64,000 nucleotides of DNA, taken from the NCBI GenBank assembly GCA_948474755.1, contig CAOLHI010000739.1:310001-374000 (forward strand), written 5' to 3'. The stretch is from Ctenosaura bakeri. Taxonomy: Eukaryota; Chordata; Lepidosauria; Squamata; Iguanidae. The notes below the pieces were generated by a model. That model saw only the letters and a list, made by a program, of their open reading frames with translations, did not search any database and was not told the origin of the DNA. A program made the translations under genes and the position numbers. Numbering within the stretch: the stretch's first letter is position 1; every line of letters begins with the position of its first letter. This document shows positions 36,776-48,475 of this stretch, one piece after another.

Positions 36776-37985
36776 AAATGGAATCACAGAGCTGAAAGAG
36801 ACTACAAGGGCCATCCAGTCCAACCGCCTCCCAAGCAGAAATGCACAATCAAAACACTCCTGACAGATGGCAAGCCAGCCTCTATTTAAAAACCTCAAAA
36901 GAAGAAGACTACGCCACATGCCAAGGCAATGTATTGCACTGCTGAACAGCTCTTACCATCAAGAAGTTCTTCCTAATATTTACATAGAATCTCTTTTCCT
37001 GTAGTTTGAATCTGTAGCTCCATGTCCAGTCTCTGGAGCAGAAGAAAGCTTGCTCTGTCTTCCATATGACATCCTTTCGATTATTTAAACAGGCTTCTCA
37101 TGTCACTTCTTAAGCTTCTCTTCTCCAAGCTAAACATACCCATCTCCCTAAGCCACTCTTCATAGGGCATGATTTTAAGCCTTTTACCATTTTTTTTATT
37201 ATTATTTATTTGTATCCGCCTCTCCATATGGATCGAGGCGGCGAACAACTTACAAATAGCATGTATTTTGAAACATTTCTATACATGCCCCCAACAAGCT
37301 GGGTACTCATTTTACCGACCTGTGAAAGGATGGAAGGCTGAGTCAACCTTGGAGCCCGGCAGGATCGAACTCACAACCTTGTGGCTTGCAATACTGGCAT
37401 TTAACCACTGCGCCACCAGGGCTCCTCTTTTTGGTTTCTCTCCTCTGGAAACATTCCAGCTTGTGGAATTTGGTGTCTTCTGCCAATTTGATAAGAATGC
37501 CCTCCATTCTCTCATCCAGGTCATTTATAATGATGTTGAATATCACTAGGCCCAGAACAGAATCCTATGGCACCCCACTAGTCACTTCTCTCAAGGATTA
37601 AGGGCGAGCACCCTTTGATTTCTTTCAGTCAACCAATTATAAAACCACCTAACAGTACCATGGTCTAGTCCACATTTTGCTAGCTTGTTTGCAAAAATAT
37701 CATGGAGGAGCTTATCAAAGGCCTTACTGAAATTGATATGCTATATCAACAGCTATATCTACCAGGTGTGTAACTCTATTTAAAAAAAAGGAGATAAAAT
37801 TAGTCTGGCATGACTTGTTTATGAGAAATCCATGTTCATCATGTTGATCACAGCATCCGTTTCTAAGTGCTTACAGACTGTCTGTTTAATGATCTGCTCT
37901 AGCCAAGTGTGGGGACAAAAAAAAATCATCTGAATCTCCTGGTAGATCTTTGGAAAATTTGTTACCGATTACCAAAGATTACAGA
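36776..37985 (-). mobile_element. CR1 LINE 3' part, interrupted by a Sauria SINE
   Basis: Minus strand, 3' end at 36776 (GGAATCACAGAGCTGAAAGA, GGCCATCCAGTCCAACCGCC). Continues through AAGAAGTTCTTCCTAATATT and CTTCTCTTCTCCAAGCTAAA. After the SINE, the minus strand reads VIFNIIINDLDERMEGILIK, a CR1 reverse transcriptase segment, and further upstream the YAIYVS-type block. Internal deletions and stops. Confidence 0.85.
37195..37425 (-). repeat. Sauria SINE, nested in CR1
   Basis: Minus strand: GGAGCCCTGGTGGCGCAGTG (A box), GAGTTCGATCC (B box, 37362-37370), CTCAGCCTTCCATCC, AAATGAGTACCCAGCTTG, and an AATAATAA-type tail. The squamate-diagnostic tRNA SINE. CR1 sequence resumes directly on both sides, so it inserted into the older CR1. 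Confidence 0.92.
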
Positions 37986-38021
37986 TTCCCAGTTATTTAA
38001 CAATTGTTATTTGTTTGTTTT

Positions 38022-38217
38022 ATGTGTGATTAAGTCAGTTTTGACTTACAGTGATTTAGAGAGTTCCAATCAGCAACAGCCCTGCTGAAGTCTTGCAAAC
38101 TCAGGACTGTGGTTCCTTTGATTGAGTCAATCTATCTGTAAAGTGGTCCTATTATCTTCCACTTCTGTGTTTTCTAGTGAGTTGTATAATTTCATGATAT
38201 GTCCAAAGTACAATCCA
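38022..38217 (-). mobile_element. BovB LINE 3' fragment
   Basis: Starts with the BovB 3' end (TTAAGTCAGTTTTGACTTAC), then TCTTGCAAACTCAGGACTGT and TTTCATGATATGTCCAAAGT, collinear with 25.0-25.2 kb. 5' truncated. Confidence 0.75.
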
Positions 38218-38616
38218 CCACAAAGGAATATTAGATGCTGTACATTGTATCTCAGAGAAAGGCAATGTCAAACTGCTTTTAATTGTGTTGCATTTTGGCT
38301 GCCCTCGCCATGACTATCCCTTGACCTGGAAATTCATTTAATTCTAAGTGTCTCGCTTTTATACCATAGTCTGACTATCCAAAGAACCTGAAATGTCCCC
38401 ACTATAGCTTAAATTACTTTGTAAATAACGCTTGATATCTGGTACAAGCTTAACTGGAATACATCTAATTGAACTTAGTGGGTCTTCTGAATAGATATTA
38501 TAGCATTGCACTGTAAATTATATTTGGTCTGTGACAGAAATAGGATAGTATTGTGATGCGTAAGGGTATGAAAAATGCACTGACATTTAAATATTTGCAT
38601 CTGTTTCTTTCTTTAG

Positions 38617-38753
38617 AAATTTAACAATGACTGGTGGATAGGACGGTTGGTAAAAGAAGGCTGTGAGATAGGATTCATTCCAAGTCCAGTCAAGTTAGAA
38701 AATATGAGGCTGCAGCATGAACAAAAGGCTAAGCAAGGAAAATTTTACTCCAG
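38617..38753 (+). CDS. CACNB2: CACNB2 exon 5, SH3 domain second part
   Basis: 137 nt; starts phase 0, ends after two bases (AG) of a Ser codon finished by exon 6. Acceptor TTCTTTAG|AAA, donor CAG|GTAATT, a weaker donor than its neighbours. It starts [20 protein letters not shown] and ends QGKFYS. The tandem Trp of NDWWIGRLV and the [11 protein letters not shown] segment are the classic SH3 n-Src/310-helix landmarks. The final [14 protein letters not shown] leads into the HOOK region. The following intron is largely a DIRS retrotransposon. Confidence 0.97.
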
Positions 38754-39817
38754 GTAATTTTTTAAAAAAGTTCCTTTGAAATTCATTTTTGAAATTCTTA
38801 AGATTTTAAAAATTAAGAGATTAATGTTTTACAGCAACTGTTGGAGATTTAAAAATAAACCTCAAGAGCCATTAAATGCTCATCGTCTGCTATCGTTAGT
38901 TGAATTACTTGAGTGTACAATATGCATGTAATAGAAAAGGAGTGGTGTCATACTTTTTGGCTTTAGCCCTGGTGCTCTGCCCCATACCAACCCATCTCTC
39001 TGATATCTGCATATTGACTGCAGCCATCTGCAAAGGAATTTGGTACCCATGCATAGAATAAAGGTGTTGTGATTGTGTGGACCTCCTATACATGAGCAGC
39101 TATTCAGGAATAGAGTTTCCTTTGCAAAGCAGTCCGGGGATGGGGTATTAGGGGCAGCAGGAGCACAGCTCCACTTCTGTTGCATATGAGTGCCCTACAC
39201 GTGAGTAATGTGTGGTCATGATTAATATGTGTGTAATTGGTATTAAATTATTGTCCCACTACTTCACAATGTTCCTTTTCAGTATTAGGCTGTTGAGACA
39301 AATTGTATTTGTAGCAATGATCATATTAACATTATTGTCATAGTTGATTTTTTTAATGTTTAGTATCCTTTAAATCATGTAAGATTGTTATTTTAAAGTG
39401 ACACAGTATTGTGGCATAATTTTACTTCTGATATGAGTAGAATTTAGTTCTACATCTGATTTGAAAGAATCATTATGACAACTTAGGCAATACTTTTAGG
39501 GTTGTATTTTGGAGAAAGAGACTGAGAATGTGTTTCAGGCTTCTTTGTGGTCTCTATGACTCTCACAGATGGGTTGCTCTGCACTTGTGCAGAGACCTTT
39601 GGAAGCTTCTAGAGCTCCATTTTGGTACTAATCTCATCCCCAGCTTGCATAGACATAAGCTGTGCGTTGTTGGTAAAACCCAACTTCTTTTCATGTGTGA
39701 TCACAATTGGATTGTCAGGAAAGTCTCCAAGTGTTTTGGCATTTCTCTATATTGCCAATTCTTCTTCTCCAGGGTTTATGGCCATGAAAAGGTTTCTTCA
39801 AGAAAGAAACCAGTGGG

Positions 39818-40598
39818 GTGAAGATTCCATATACAGATGGTCACACAGACTGTTTTCTCTGCCTGGGTGAGGACCACACAGTTGGCCCCTGCCCAATTTA
39901 CCAGACCTTTACTCAGCAAGTGAGGCATAACAGAGCTTCCCATCTTAAAGCTCCCCAGTGGGAAGGAGTCCTCCAGATAGAACCCCGTACAACCTGTGAC
40001 AAGCCACTTCATGCAGTCTCTGTTGCCATTTTCTTCTATGGAACACCAGCCATTTTGCTCATTGAGCCAACGTCTGGCATCTACTGCTTAGACTTTCTCA
40101 GCAGAAATGTCAGTTCCTTTGGCCTTGATGCCCTTAGAAGCCTCTGAGCCCACTTCAAGGATGCAGAAATCAAGAGATGTTCCTCTCACTTCCAGGAAGT
40201 CTCTAGAGAAGCAACTACAAAGAGAAAAGCATCCATCTTCTTCAGTTATGGGGGAAACAACAAGAAGAAAAAGGACTAGCCTCTGACCCCTGACCCCCCA
40301 AGACACAGCGATGTCGAAACCTTTGGCAATCTGAGCCATATAACTTAGCAGCTCAGCAAATAAGCAGATTATAGTGCAAGGCTATGGATGTTGTACCATA
40401 CTCCTTTGTAAAGATGCCTGTCTCCATTCTGCTGGTCTGACCCAAGATGTGAGGTCTACTCTTGAAGATCTCCCTTTTGATGAGCAAAGGCTGTTCCATT
40501 CTTCTACAGATGAGACATTGGAACACAACCAGAAGCTGAGATCAATGGCTAATAAGGATGGCCCCCAATCACAACCTGCCCAGCAGTCTAAGTCATAG
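39818..40598 (+). pseudogene. DIRS gag-like ORF remnant (copy A)
   Basis: Broken frames. The first holds DGHTDCFLCLGEDHTVGPCP followed by FTQQVRHNRASHL: the D-x-H-x-x-C-x-x-CLG-x-x-H cysteine/histidine cluster of vertebrate DIRS gag proteins. A later frame at 40374-40598 holds TLEDLPFDEQRLFHSSTDET, another block I associate with the same ORF. Confidence 0.72.
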
Positions 40599-40849
40599 TT
40601 GTACTGGTTCAAACTGTTCCTGCCTCAACAAAGCCCTCCCGGGGTCTTCTTCATGCTATTCCTGTGGTCAGTTGAAACATTGCTCTTCCACCAACAAGCA
40701 TCCAGATGACTTCGAGCATTAATTTTTACTCCCCCTCTCGCCAAAGTACTACTGATTTCTTCACAAGCTAGCACTGTTCCTCCCCAGTTGGCTATGATCA
40801 CTATGGATTCGTGGATTCTCTGTATAATTCAGTATAGTCTCTCCTTCCT

Positions 40850-42071
40850 TCCACAAGGCCCTGCAAGACGACCATCTTACAATGTCTTTTATTCACAGCC
40901 TTGGCTTCATGATAAACTGAGAGAAGTCTTCTCTGCACCCACTCTGGCTTTTCTAGTCATAGGTGCTGCATTCAACTCTGTAAGGGCCAGAGACTTCCTG
41001 CCTGATGTCAGGATGTTCACTCTTAGAGCACCTGTACAGAAGCTCATATAAAATTGATGTACCAAGGGCAGATCCATTCAGGTTGGTCTGGGCTTTATGG
41101 CCATGACTACTATGTTCATTCCATTCACATGGCTCTGACTGAGGCTGCTGCAGAAATGGTTCATTGACAACTTCAAACAGTCCAAACAGGCTCCTCTTGG
41201 TACCTCATTTGGTGTGTCACTCCATCAGCTCATGGACTGATCTGTCCAACGCTAGGAGTGAGATAGCCTTTGCCTACCCCTCCCCATCTCTGTTGCTCAG
41301 GACATCCCTCACCTCTTTTTACAGATGGAGAACACCAAAGATAGACCTCTTCATGTCCCTGGCAAACACCCAGGGAAACGTGTCTCTTCTGCATGGGATG
41401 TTTCTCTGCTGTTTGTTTTTCCACCCTTACCACCACAGTCAACCAAAATAGAGGAGGATAGAACAGATGTCGCCCTGATCACATTGTGATAGATCACAGT
41501 TCTCCACTCTTCTTAGCCTGTCTTGTGGCAAATTTCCCTGCTTCTAGAGATGACTCCCCCCTTAGTTATATTTCCATAGGGATAAGGTAATCCTTTCCCT
41601 GGGCACCTCCTTTATCCCTAAGGTAGTGTTGACTTTCCATCCCAACCAGCTCCTGTTCTTCTGTCTTTCATGCAATCACATCCCTGTGTTCTCAGGTACT
41701 GCCTCCATGCCTTGTACGTTAGAAGGGCATTTCCTGTTCTATGTTTTTCAAATAATATGGTCCCAGGAGCCCCTTCATCTGTTTGTTGTCTATGGTACAT
41801 GCAAACAAAGAAAGGTACACGCATCTCAGCAACTTTCCCACTGGGTGGTGAATGCTATCCACTTTGCTTGCCTGTTCCCTTGCTGGGAAATTCCTTCTGC
41901 AAAGGATTAAAGGTCATTTCACTCAAGCAACAGTCAACCTTGTGGACCTATTTCAAAGGGATTCCTCTCCCAGAATTGTGCTATGCAATCCTGTTGTTTC
42001 AGCTGTTTATGTTCCTATCTCATTATAGACTGCATCGATCCTGGCATAACCCACTGTCTCCAATGAGTTAG
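40850..42071 (+). pseudogene. DIRS pol-like region remnant (RT/RNase H/recombinase)
   Basis: Short frames only: FLVIGAAFNSVRARDFLPDV near 40,950 (RT-connection type), TPKIDLFMSLANTQ near 41,330 (the TPxxDLFAS block of the RNase H region), and FLSHYRLHRSW near 42,020, the end of the tyrosine recombinase. Frameshifted throughout. Assignments are by motif memory. Confidence 0.6.
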
Positions 42072-42902
42072 CCTGCTGTTCTCCCATAAATGTGAATTGC
42101 AGAGCCCACGAAGAAGAGGAACAGTTTGCCTATCTGTAACTGTGGTTCTCTGAGTGGTCATCTGTGCACTTACACAATCTGCCCTCCTCCCTTCTTCACG
42201 CCATCCCTTTGCTCCAGGCCACCTGCTGGCAGACTTGGAACTGGGTGTTGGTAGGATTGCATAGTTTATATGCATGCTAGCTGTGTGTGGGGAAGTACCT
42301 CCAAAATGCAAGTTTCTGAAGATTTCTGCACAGGCACAGAATGGTTTGTGTGTGAGTACATAGATGATTGTTTGAAGAACAACAGTTACATCTAGGCAAC
42401 TTGTTTTGTTCCCTACTCCTCAAAGGGAATGGGGGAATATCAGTTTCAAATAAGCACAAAATTTCTAGCTGGTCAGTTGCCCAGTTGTTGGACAAGTGGG
42501 GAACAAGAGCAGAAGGCCCACTCCCAAACTCCTTCTAGCTAGAGTACAATATTGTCTGAACAGGCCCTTTTGATTTGGAGCTTTCCTACATAAATAGAAA
42601 CTAAGAGCCCATTGATCATTTGTGATCAGTTTTCTTTTTCTTATTGCTGACATGACCTGCTGTTTCCTGTTTTAGTTCTTTCAGTAACATAATATAATGT
42701 TCAGACTATTTGCAACTTTCAGCTCATAACTGATACTTCTGAGAACAGGAGAATGCCTAGATCACTTCAGGTGTGCTTATGTAATTTCCATTTTGAGTTG
42801 TTCATGTAGTTTTTGGTCAGGTACAAATATCTGCATTTAGTCAAGTAATGCAAGTAAATATGAAATAGTAAGAAGAGTGAATGTATATTTACTTTACTCT
42901 AG

Positions 42903-42979
42903 TAAATCAGGAGGAAACTCATCGTCTAGTTTGGGTGATGTAGTACCTAGTTCCAGAAAATCTACACCTCCTTCATCTG
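42903..42979 (+). CDS. CACNB2: CACNB2 exon 6, HOOK linker start
   Basis: 77 nt. The first base completes Ser (AG|T) and the last base (G) opens the codon completed by whichever exon 7 is used. Acceptor TTACTCTAG|TAA, donor TCTG|GTAAGT. It encodes [26 protein letters not shown]. This Ser-rich segment opens the flexible HOOK region between SH3 and GK, which tunes inactivation of the channel. The human version has LGDIVPSS, from memory. Confidence 0.97.
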
Positions 42980-44057
42980 GTAAGTGGATCATTTTTCTTT
43001 CCATGTTTACTATCTTCCTGTATGTTAACAGTTTTCAAGATATGAAAATCCCTCTTTTTAAGGAGTTAACAAACCACCATCTTTTTAAAGCTGCTAACCA
43101 GTTTGTATTTCAGATAGTTTTTCAAAGGTTTGTTTTTGTCTCTGCATTTACTGAAAACAGAAATCAGAGAAAATTGTGTGCATGTGAATGCATCTGGGCA
43201 TACAATGTGTGGTAATATGGTATGCTTTTCTGCTTCATGCATAATGGTGGCATGTATCATGGCATATTGCTTCTCTGATTATCTGTTCTTTAGAATAGTA
43301 GATGAGAATGGAGGCACACGTGGTTGCAATGGCTGCAGAAACATAACCACAACAGAAAACAACATGCAGGACTCCACATGTTGCTGATGCAGTTAAGGAT
43401 ATGGAGAGTGCATTATTCTTGCTAATTCACATGTGTGTATTACAGTAATGATAGAGTTTATGTTTCTTGAACTTGCAAAGTGCAATTTCATAGCCCACTG
43501 AGTAACTAGCTATGTCCTATATCTACGTCAAGACAAATAAAATGACCAGGAACCTGTAATTGAAAATGTGACTCTGCATAGCTTGCTATAACCATGCCAG
43601 AAACAGTTATAGGAACCACACTGTTCTTATAAACACATTAAGATCTTAAGTAGAGCATGGAATTTTCTACCACTAGGTATGCTGATGGCCACTAAGCTAT
43701 AAAAGGAGATCACAAAGGCCATCAGGATAATTGGCACTATGTCTCTGAATATCATTTGCCAGGGAACAGTAGGGAAAGAATCCTAATTGTTTTCTTGCCT
43801 GACTTTTGATAAGATAAATCCAAAGGCGTTTGACTGGCCATTTGTGGAAATAGTGTCCCCGGATTTACTGTGGAACAGCATTTGAGGCTGACAGCAAGGC
43901 AGAGTGGGAAACAGACATCTTCTAGGTGCCATGATCTTCCCCCTCCCCAAAAGTTCACACATAGGCCATGGGTAGTGTGGGGGGAATCTGCCAATTAGGC
44001 ACAGCCAAGTGGGCTGGCGAGCAGCCCTGGAGGGGGCACAGCAGAAGTTTCATTCTG

Positions 44058-44208
44058 GTCTCTCCTAGATCATTTCCACACTAGGCTGTTTTATAGTGTT
44101 TATAGCCTCAGGCCCCTCCCTAAACTGCAAACCCCAGAATTCGATAGGATGTTGAAAGTGGAATAATAACACTATTAACAGTCTAGTGCGGAAATGGCCC
44201 TAGTTTTG
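44058..44208. mobile_element. Fold-back MITE (copy 2, internally deleted)
   Basis: Shares CCTCCCTAAACTGCAAACCC and GGATGTTGAAAGTGGAATAA with the 20.1-kb copy. Its outer ends, ATTTCCACACTAGGCTGTT and the inverted TTTCCGCACTAGACTGTT, pair with each other. Confidence 0.65.
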
Positions 44209-44339
44209 TAAGTCAGGCCTCAGATTTCAGTTGTTAGCTTTCAGTTTCATCCCTACCTGCCCTCCCTCAGTTTTGCTAACTGTCATTTGAATTTGTTGTG
44301 TTCATATGCACTTGATTCCTTAATTTTTGTTACAACTTT

Positions 44340-44950
44340 AGGCAGTTTTTAGCATGGAGCCCAAATCCAGTTGGGAGAAGATGGAGCCTTTATATCCATT
44401 AGACTTTTTGGGGAGTCTCTTTATGGGACCATGGGGGAGTGTGCAGTGACTGGCATGTCCAAAACTGTGCACCCATCAGAACCTGTTACGGACCTTTTAT
44501 AGGACTATGGGGGAGTAGGTAACCAATGTCATGCCCAGTTGTGGGACAGATGACTATTTCCCACTCCAGGCAGCAGGGGAACCATGCAGTGGCTTGTCTA
44601 TGTGGAATCCAACATCTGCTACTTCATATACACCCTGGAGGTGGGTCAGGTTAGTTGGATGCCACCAGTTTATCTAACAGGTGGGGGCTGGGTGGGTTAG
44701 TTGTCCTCAACAGGCTGGCACATCAAGCAGTACCTGGATCAAGACCCATTCTTGGGTCAACTGCTTCAGCTGTAACCAATAATGTTGTGGCTTACTTTGT
44801 CCCATGATAGTTTGTGTTGTTACTGCCACAGGTTGGGCTTATATTATCCAATGATAGTTTGTGTCATTATTGCTGAGTTTATGAACAGGATGCTGGATTG
44901 AATAGTCTTTGATGTGATTCGGCAGCGCTCTTCTTTTGAGATTTTACAAA
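44340..44950 (+). repeat. Unclassified repeat with CR1/L2-like 3' end
   Basis: The tail GAACAGGATGCTGGATTGAA then TGATTCGGCAGCGCTCTTCT resembles the 3' end common to CR1/L2-type reptile LINEs and SINEs. The 500 nt before it contain doubled motifs (CCATGGGGGAGT/CTATGGGGGAGT; CCATGATAGTTTGTGTTGTT / CCAATGATAGTTTGTGTCAT) but no frame I recognise. Confidence 0.45.
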
Positions 44951-46744
44951 TATTTTAGTCTATCTAAGAAAAGGGGTTGGTGAAAACATCCATGTTCTTA
45001 GTTACTTACTGACACTTTGATTTATGTATTTTAGAATGGAAATATTAAATTTATTCCTCCTGATACTTTCTGTGGTGTTCTTGAATGATATTTTTTGCCA
45101 CATTTTGCTAAGTTGCTAGGACTTCTGAATAGGAAGTGTTGTCTAATAGGGAAAGGAAATTACTAATTTCCTGTATGATCCACAGAATCTCTGAGGGAAC
45201 TGCATGACTTCTCATGAAACATGTTCAAAACTTTTATAAAATAAACTAAGAATATTAACTGTACATTTCTCCATGTTGAGTTCTTAGTTTTAAATCAATA
45301 ATATAAAATCTGTTTCATAAAATTAGTCAAGTCTAGTTTTCAAGGCTCTTCACATACCATTCTGTCTCAGACACTGCTTACAAAGAATCTGTACGCTTGA
45401 GAAGCAGGTGGAAATATTTGTTCATTTTGCTGGTTTGTTTCATTTGGCAAAAACTATACAGAAAAATAATCCTAATGATTTGCAGATGTAGATGTTTCTT
45501 TGATGATCTACTGTTGTTTTAAATGCAGCAAAGGAAAATATCTTGATTATAAATGATATTCCAAATGATATTCCAACAACCAGAAAACACTAATAACTGT
45601 ATCTCATGTTGTATCTCTTACAATGAAACCAACAAGCATATTAGGGAGGTAATTTGGCTGACTTGAGTTTGGAATTGGTCACATTATACACATGAGATTG
45701 CTTTCTTAAGTACGTTTACAAAACTTTTTCCCAAGTTTATCTTCAGAGTCATGAATCTTGATATAAAATGTGGTATGTAATTTTATTTTTTCATTTTAGT
45801 TCCATGTTTTTCCTTAACACCAGCAAATTATAATACAGGAATTCCTTATTTTCACATTACACAGTCAAATATGTATGAAGGGGTGGGGGAATATGTATAA
45901 AGCCAGCACTTTGAAAGTTTTTACTGCAGTGAGTTATCTAGAAGCATGGGCTCTGTTTCCTTTCTAAAACTGCATTGTGTGTTCAACTAGATGACTAGAG
46001 ACAGTAAAAAAATTTCAATGCTTCTCCATGTTCATATACAGCTACCTAGAATTGTAACCAAAATTTAAAATGAGCTAAAACAATCTTTATAAAAGCTGAA
46101 AAATCTGAGAAATAGGTAACACAAGATGGTTTGTTTCCATGAACAGTAGTTAAAATAAAACATACAAGTTTGTCAGATTCACGTGGCTAGACCAGCTGCA
46201 TTTAATCTGATACAAAATGAAAAATTCTGAATTTCCTGTCGCAGTTGTGGGGGAGAAGGAGGGAACATGCCAGCCAAGATTTGACTAGGCTTGTTCTCAG
46301 AATGTTAAACATTGGCTTAGTATCACATACAAACTGGCTCTTCCTGCATCATGTGTCTGTCTAACAAAGTGTTTCATGGCATTCACACTCTGAAGAGGTG
46401 TGATGGACTGTTGTGATCATAGATGCAAATGGGCCAAATTTCTAACATGATTGTAAGGGATTAGTTAGGTTCTGCTGAAAACATTTTTCTATTATGTTTT
46501 TACATTCTCTTTTGCTATTTGGAATGGAAAGACATTAGAGAAGGCTAGTCAGACCTCCTTTGGGAGCAAAGCTTGAGCACAGCTACAAAGAAAGGTTGTA
46601 CTCTGCTCAGTTTCCCTCAGGTACTGGCAAGACTGGCAGGAGGACTTCTTGGAGTCTTTTCTGAAGTCTCAGAAGGATTACTTGTCACAGCTTCCAAAAC
46701 CATGAAATGTAGAGTTTTACTGCCAGTGCTACTATCCGAATCAT

Positions 46745-46861
46745 TACTAATTTAATAGTATTAATAATTATTATTAATAATATGAAATAGTATACTAGTA
46801 TACTATAGTATGATAGGATACTACAGCATGACATAATTTTAAGCCTAATGGGCTTAAAATT
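46745..46861. repeat. AT-rich palindromic tract
   Basis: AATAGTATTAATAATTATTA-type sequence, then ATAGTATACTAGTATACTAT, followed by a perfect 11-bp-arm hairpin (46835-46845 with 46851-46861: AATTTTAAGCC / GGCTTAAAATT). Confidence 0.8.
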
Positions 46862-47886
46862 TTAAAGAATTAAATAGAGCGCTAAACATTTGTAGTGCTT
46901 TCATTTTCATACTAATTCTGTTTCTTATCACTGAGACTCATTTTAATAAAGCCATTTCAGCAGACATTTGTCTGTTCCACAATGACTGGAATGTGCTTTC
47001 TTCCTCCTCCTTTCTCTCCTGCTTCATAATTTGCAAATGTGCAGTTTAACGTAATATAAAGGTATCCTCTGTTTATTGTACACTTTTTCTAAATACAATT
47101 GATTCTACTTAAGTGGAAACTCAAGATAACTTTCTAATTTCTTAGCTGTACATAATTTTTACTGGAAACAGTTTAAAAGTACAACATATATAGCAAATCT
47201 AGTTTCCAAAATGTATAAAAATTTATAAAATGATTAAGTACATTTTACATTTGACTTTTGCTTCATATTAAAGTTGTCATGAGAGGTAAATTTGGTCTAT
47301 CAAATCATTACATGGAAATATGATCTATTTTCTAAGAGAAGCCAAGAAAAGCATCCTAACTCTCTATGATTAATTAATCTTGGCTACTTACTGCTAGTCA
47401 TATGATCCTTCATAAGGTTTCCATGACCATTAGTGGGTTCTGATAATTTGTACAAGAGAAAATGCCATAAGCCTGAAGACAGAGATGATAATGATGTACA
47501 CTCTGAATTCTTCCTTGACACTAATTGATACATGCTACTTGGATTTGGAAGTTTCTACTGGTTTCAAGAGGTCAATCATGAATTCAATATGCTGATATGA
47601 GTCTCCAGTAATTCCTTCAAAGAGTATGTGCCAACAGAACAGAGGATACATTTGTATTTGTGTATCAAGCTATATAAAGATGGAAAAATATGGTTGAAGT
47701 ATACATAATCCTGAGTGTTTGTTCTTAATCCTGTTGTGGTCTACCTTTTTAAATTTTCCCTTTTTGTTTTTACTTTGATCTTCCTGATGGTCATCTAACC
47801 TGGAATACTGTTGTTTTATGTTTCATCGTAACCTTTTTCTCCTCTCCCTGCCATCTGATAATTTTACATTGTTTATCTATATATAG

Positions 47887-48020
47887 CAATAGACATAGAT
47901 GCCACTGGGTTAGATGCAGAAGAAATTGATATTCCAGCAAACCATCGCTCCCCCAAACCTAGTGCAAACAGTGTCACATCACCCCACTCCAAAGAGAAAA
48001 GAATGCCCTTCTTTAAGAAG
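47887..48020 (+). CDS. CACNB2: CACNB2 alternative exon 7A (long HOOK variant)
   Basis: 134 nt, the length I recall for human exon 7A. It uses the G of exon 6 to make Ala, then reads [37 protein letters not shown] and RMPFFKK. It ends in phase 0 on AAG|GTAACG, a weak donor. The acceptor (TATCTATATATAG) has a poor pyrimidine tract, fitting regulated use. Human has EENDIP where EEIDIP is seen, from memory. Mutually exclusive with 7B and 7C: all lengths are 2 mod 3, so only one can be inserted without a frameshift. Confidence 0.96.
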
Positions 48021-48122
48021 GTAACGGCTACTTCCAAGCTGCCATCTATACACCTGCTCACCTGCACTACGTCACATTTTGAGTCCTGTTGACTGTCTGT
48101 GTCCTTTGACAAGCCAATAACA

Positions 48123-48128
48123 TGCATG
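48123..48128 (+). promoter_or_regulatory. TGCATG, RBFOX-type splicing motif before 7B
   Basis: Exact TGCATG 39 nt upstream of microexon 7B. RBFOX sites upstream of an exon commonly repress it. Function here is inferred. Confidence 0.5.
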
Positions 48129-48166
48129 CTTTTGTTATTCTTTGTTTCTTTTCCATGCTGCTGTAG

Positions 48167-48186
48167 CTAAGCAGAAGCAGAAATCG
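48167..48186 (+). CDS. CACNB2: CACNB2 alternative microexon 7B
   Basis: 20-nt microexon. Acceptor CTGCTGTAG|CT, donor TCG|GTAAGT (strong). With the G from exon 6 it encodes AKQKQKS, the short HOOK variant shared by several CACNB genes, leading into TEH of exon 8. Only 146 nt separate it from 7A, which probably helps prevent 7A-7B joining. A TGCATG (RBFOX-type) motif at 48123-48128 and a pyrimidine-rich run at about 48139-48154 precede it. It is too short to show up in ordinary ORF calls. Confidence 0.95.
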
Positions 48187-48475
48187 GTAAGTTTATGCTG
48201 ACACAAGCCGTGTTTTTTTTTCCCTGCCACTGGCATCATTAGCATCATCACTTATAGTTTATATAATGCAACCATTTAGAGCAAAAGATGAAGCTGACCA
48301 AACTGCTAGCTGATCTAATATAGTAAAAACCAGCAGACTAGGCCCTGTGAATAACTCAGTCAAACTTTGCTTATGGTACTTTTCCTTTTTGATGGAATAA
48401 TAGGCTGCCAAGGGAATTTCTTTAAACATCCACAGAAGGAAAACTTTGACCAGATCACATAATGCACCTCTCTAG

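Larger units (their letters stand above)
34050..38616 (+). other. Intron 4
   Basis: 4,567 nt, phase 0. Contains a tandem duplication near the donor, a Tigger/MER2-like MITE, a perfect 13-bp-arm hairpin, a CR1 LINE with a nested Sauria SINE and a BovB fragment. Confidence 0.9.
39520..42415 (+). mobile_element. DIRS-type tyrosine-recombinase retrotransposon, decayed (copy A)
   Basis: Left inverted repeat (~39520-39620) with TGCACTTGTGCAGAGACCTT; right inverted repeat (42312-42415) with TTTCTGCACAGGCACAGAAT. An internal complementary region (42105-42165), AACAGTTTGCCTATCTGTAA, repeats terminal sequence just before the right end. Between them lie broken gag-like, reverse transcriptase/RNase H-like and recombinase-like frames. 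This ITR plus internal-complementary layout is the DIRS hallmark. Many stops; dead. Confidence 0.8.
38754..42902 (+). other. Intron 5, mostly a DIRS element
   Basis: 4,149 nt, phase 2. About 2.9 kb (39.52-42.41) is a DIRS-like retrotransposon in gene orientation. 38754-39519 and 42416-42902 show no recognised element. Confidence 0.88.
42980..47886 (+). other. Intron 6
   Basis: 4,907 nt, phase 1. Contains a fold-back MITE (44.06-44.21), a probable LINE 3' tail (44.88-44.95) and an AT-rich palindromic tract (46.74-46.86). The last ~1 kb before exon 7A shows no recognised repeat and may hold splicing control sequence. Confidence 0.85.

Noticed and set aside
39528..39821. Frames at 39.5-40.1 kb as new zinc-finger-like host genes
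   Set aside because: The CLG/Cys-His cluster is the DIRS gag motif and recurs in the second DIRS copy at 56.2 kb.
42877..42902. In-frame start just before exon 6
   Set aside because: Those codons cover the acceptor pyrimidine tract; exon 6 begins at 42903 in the phase set by exon 5.
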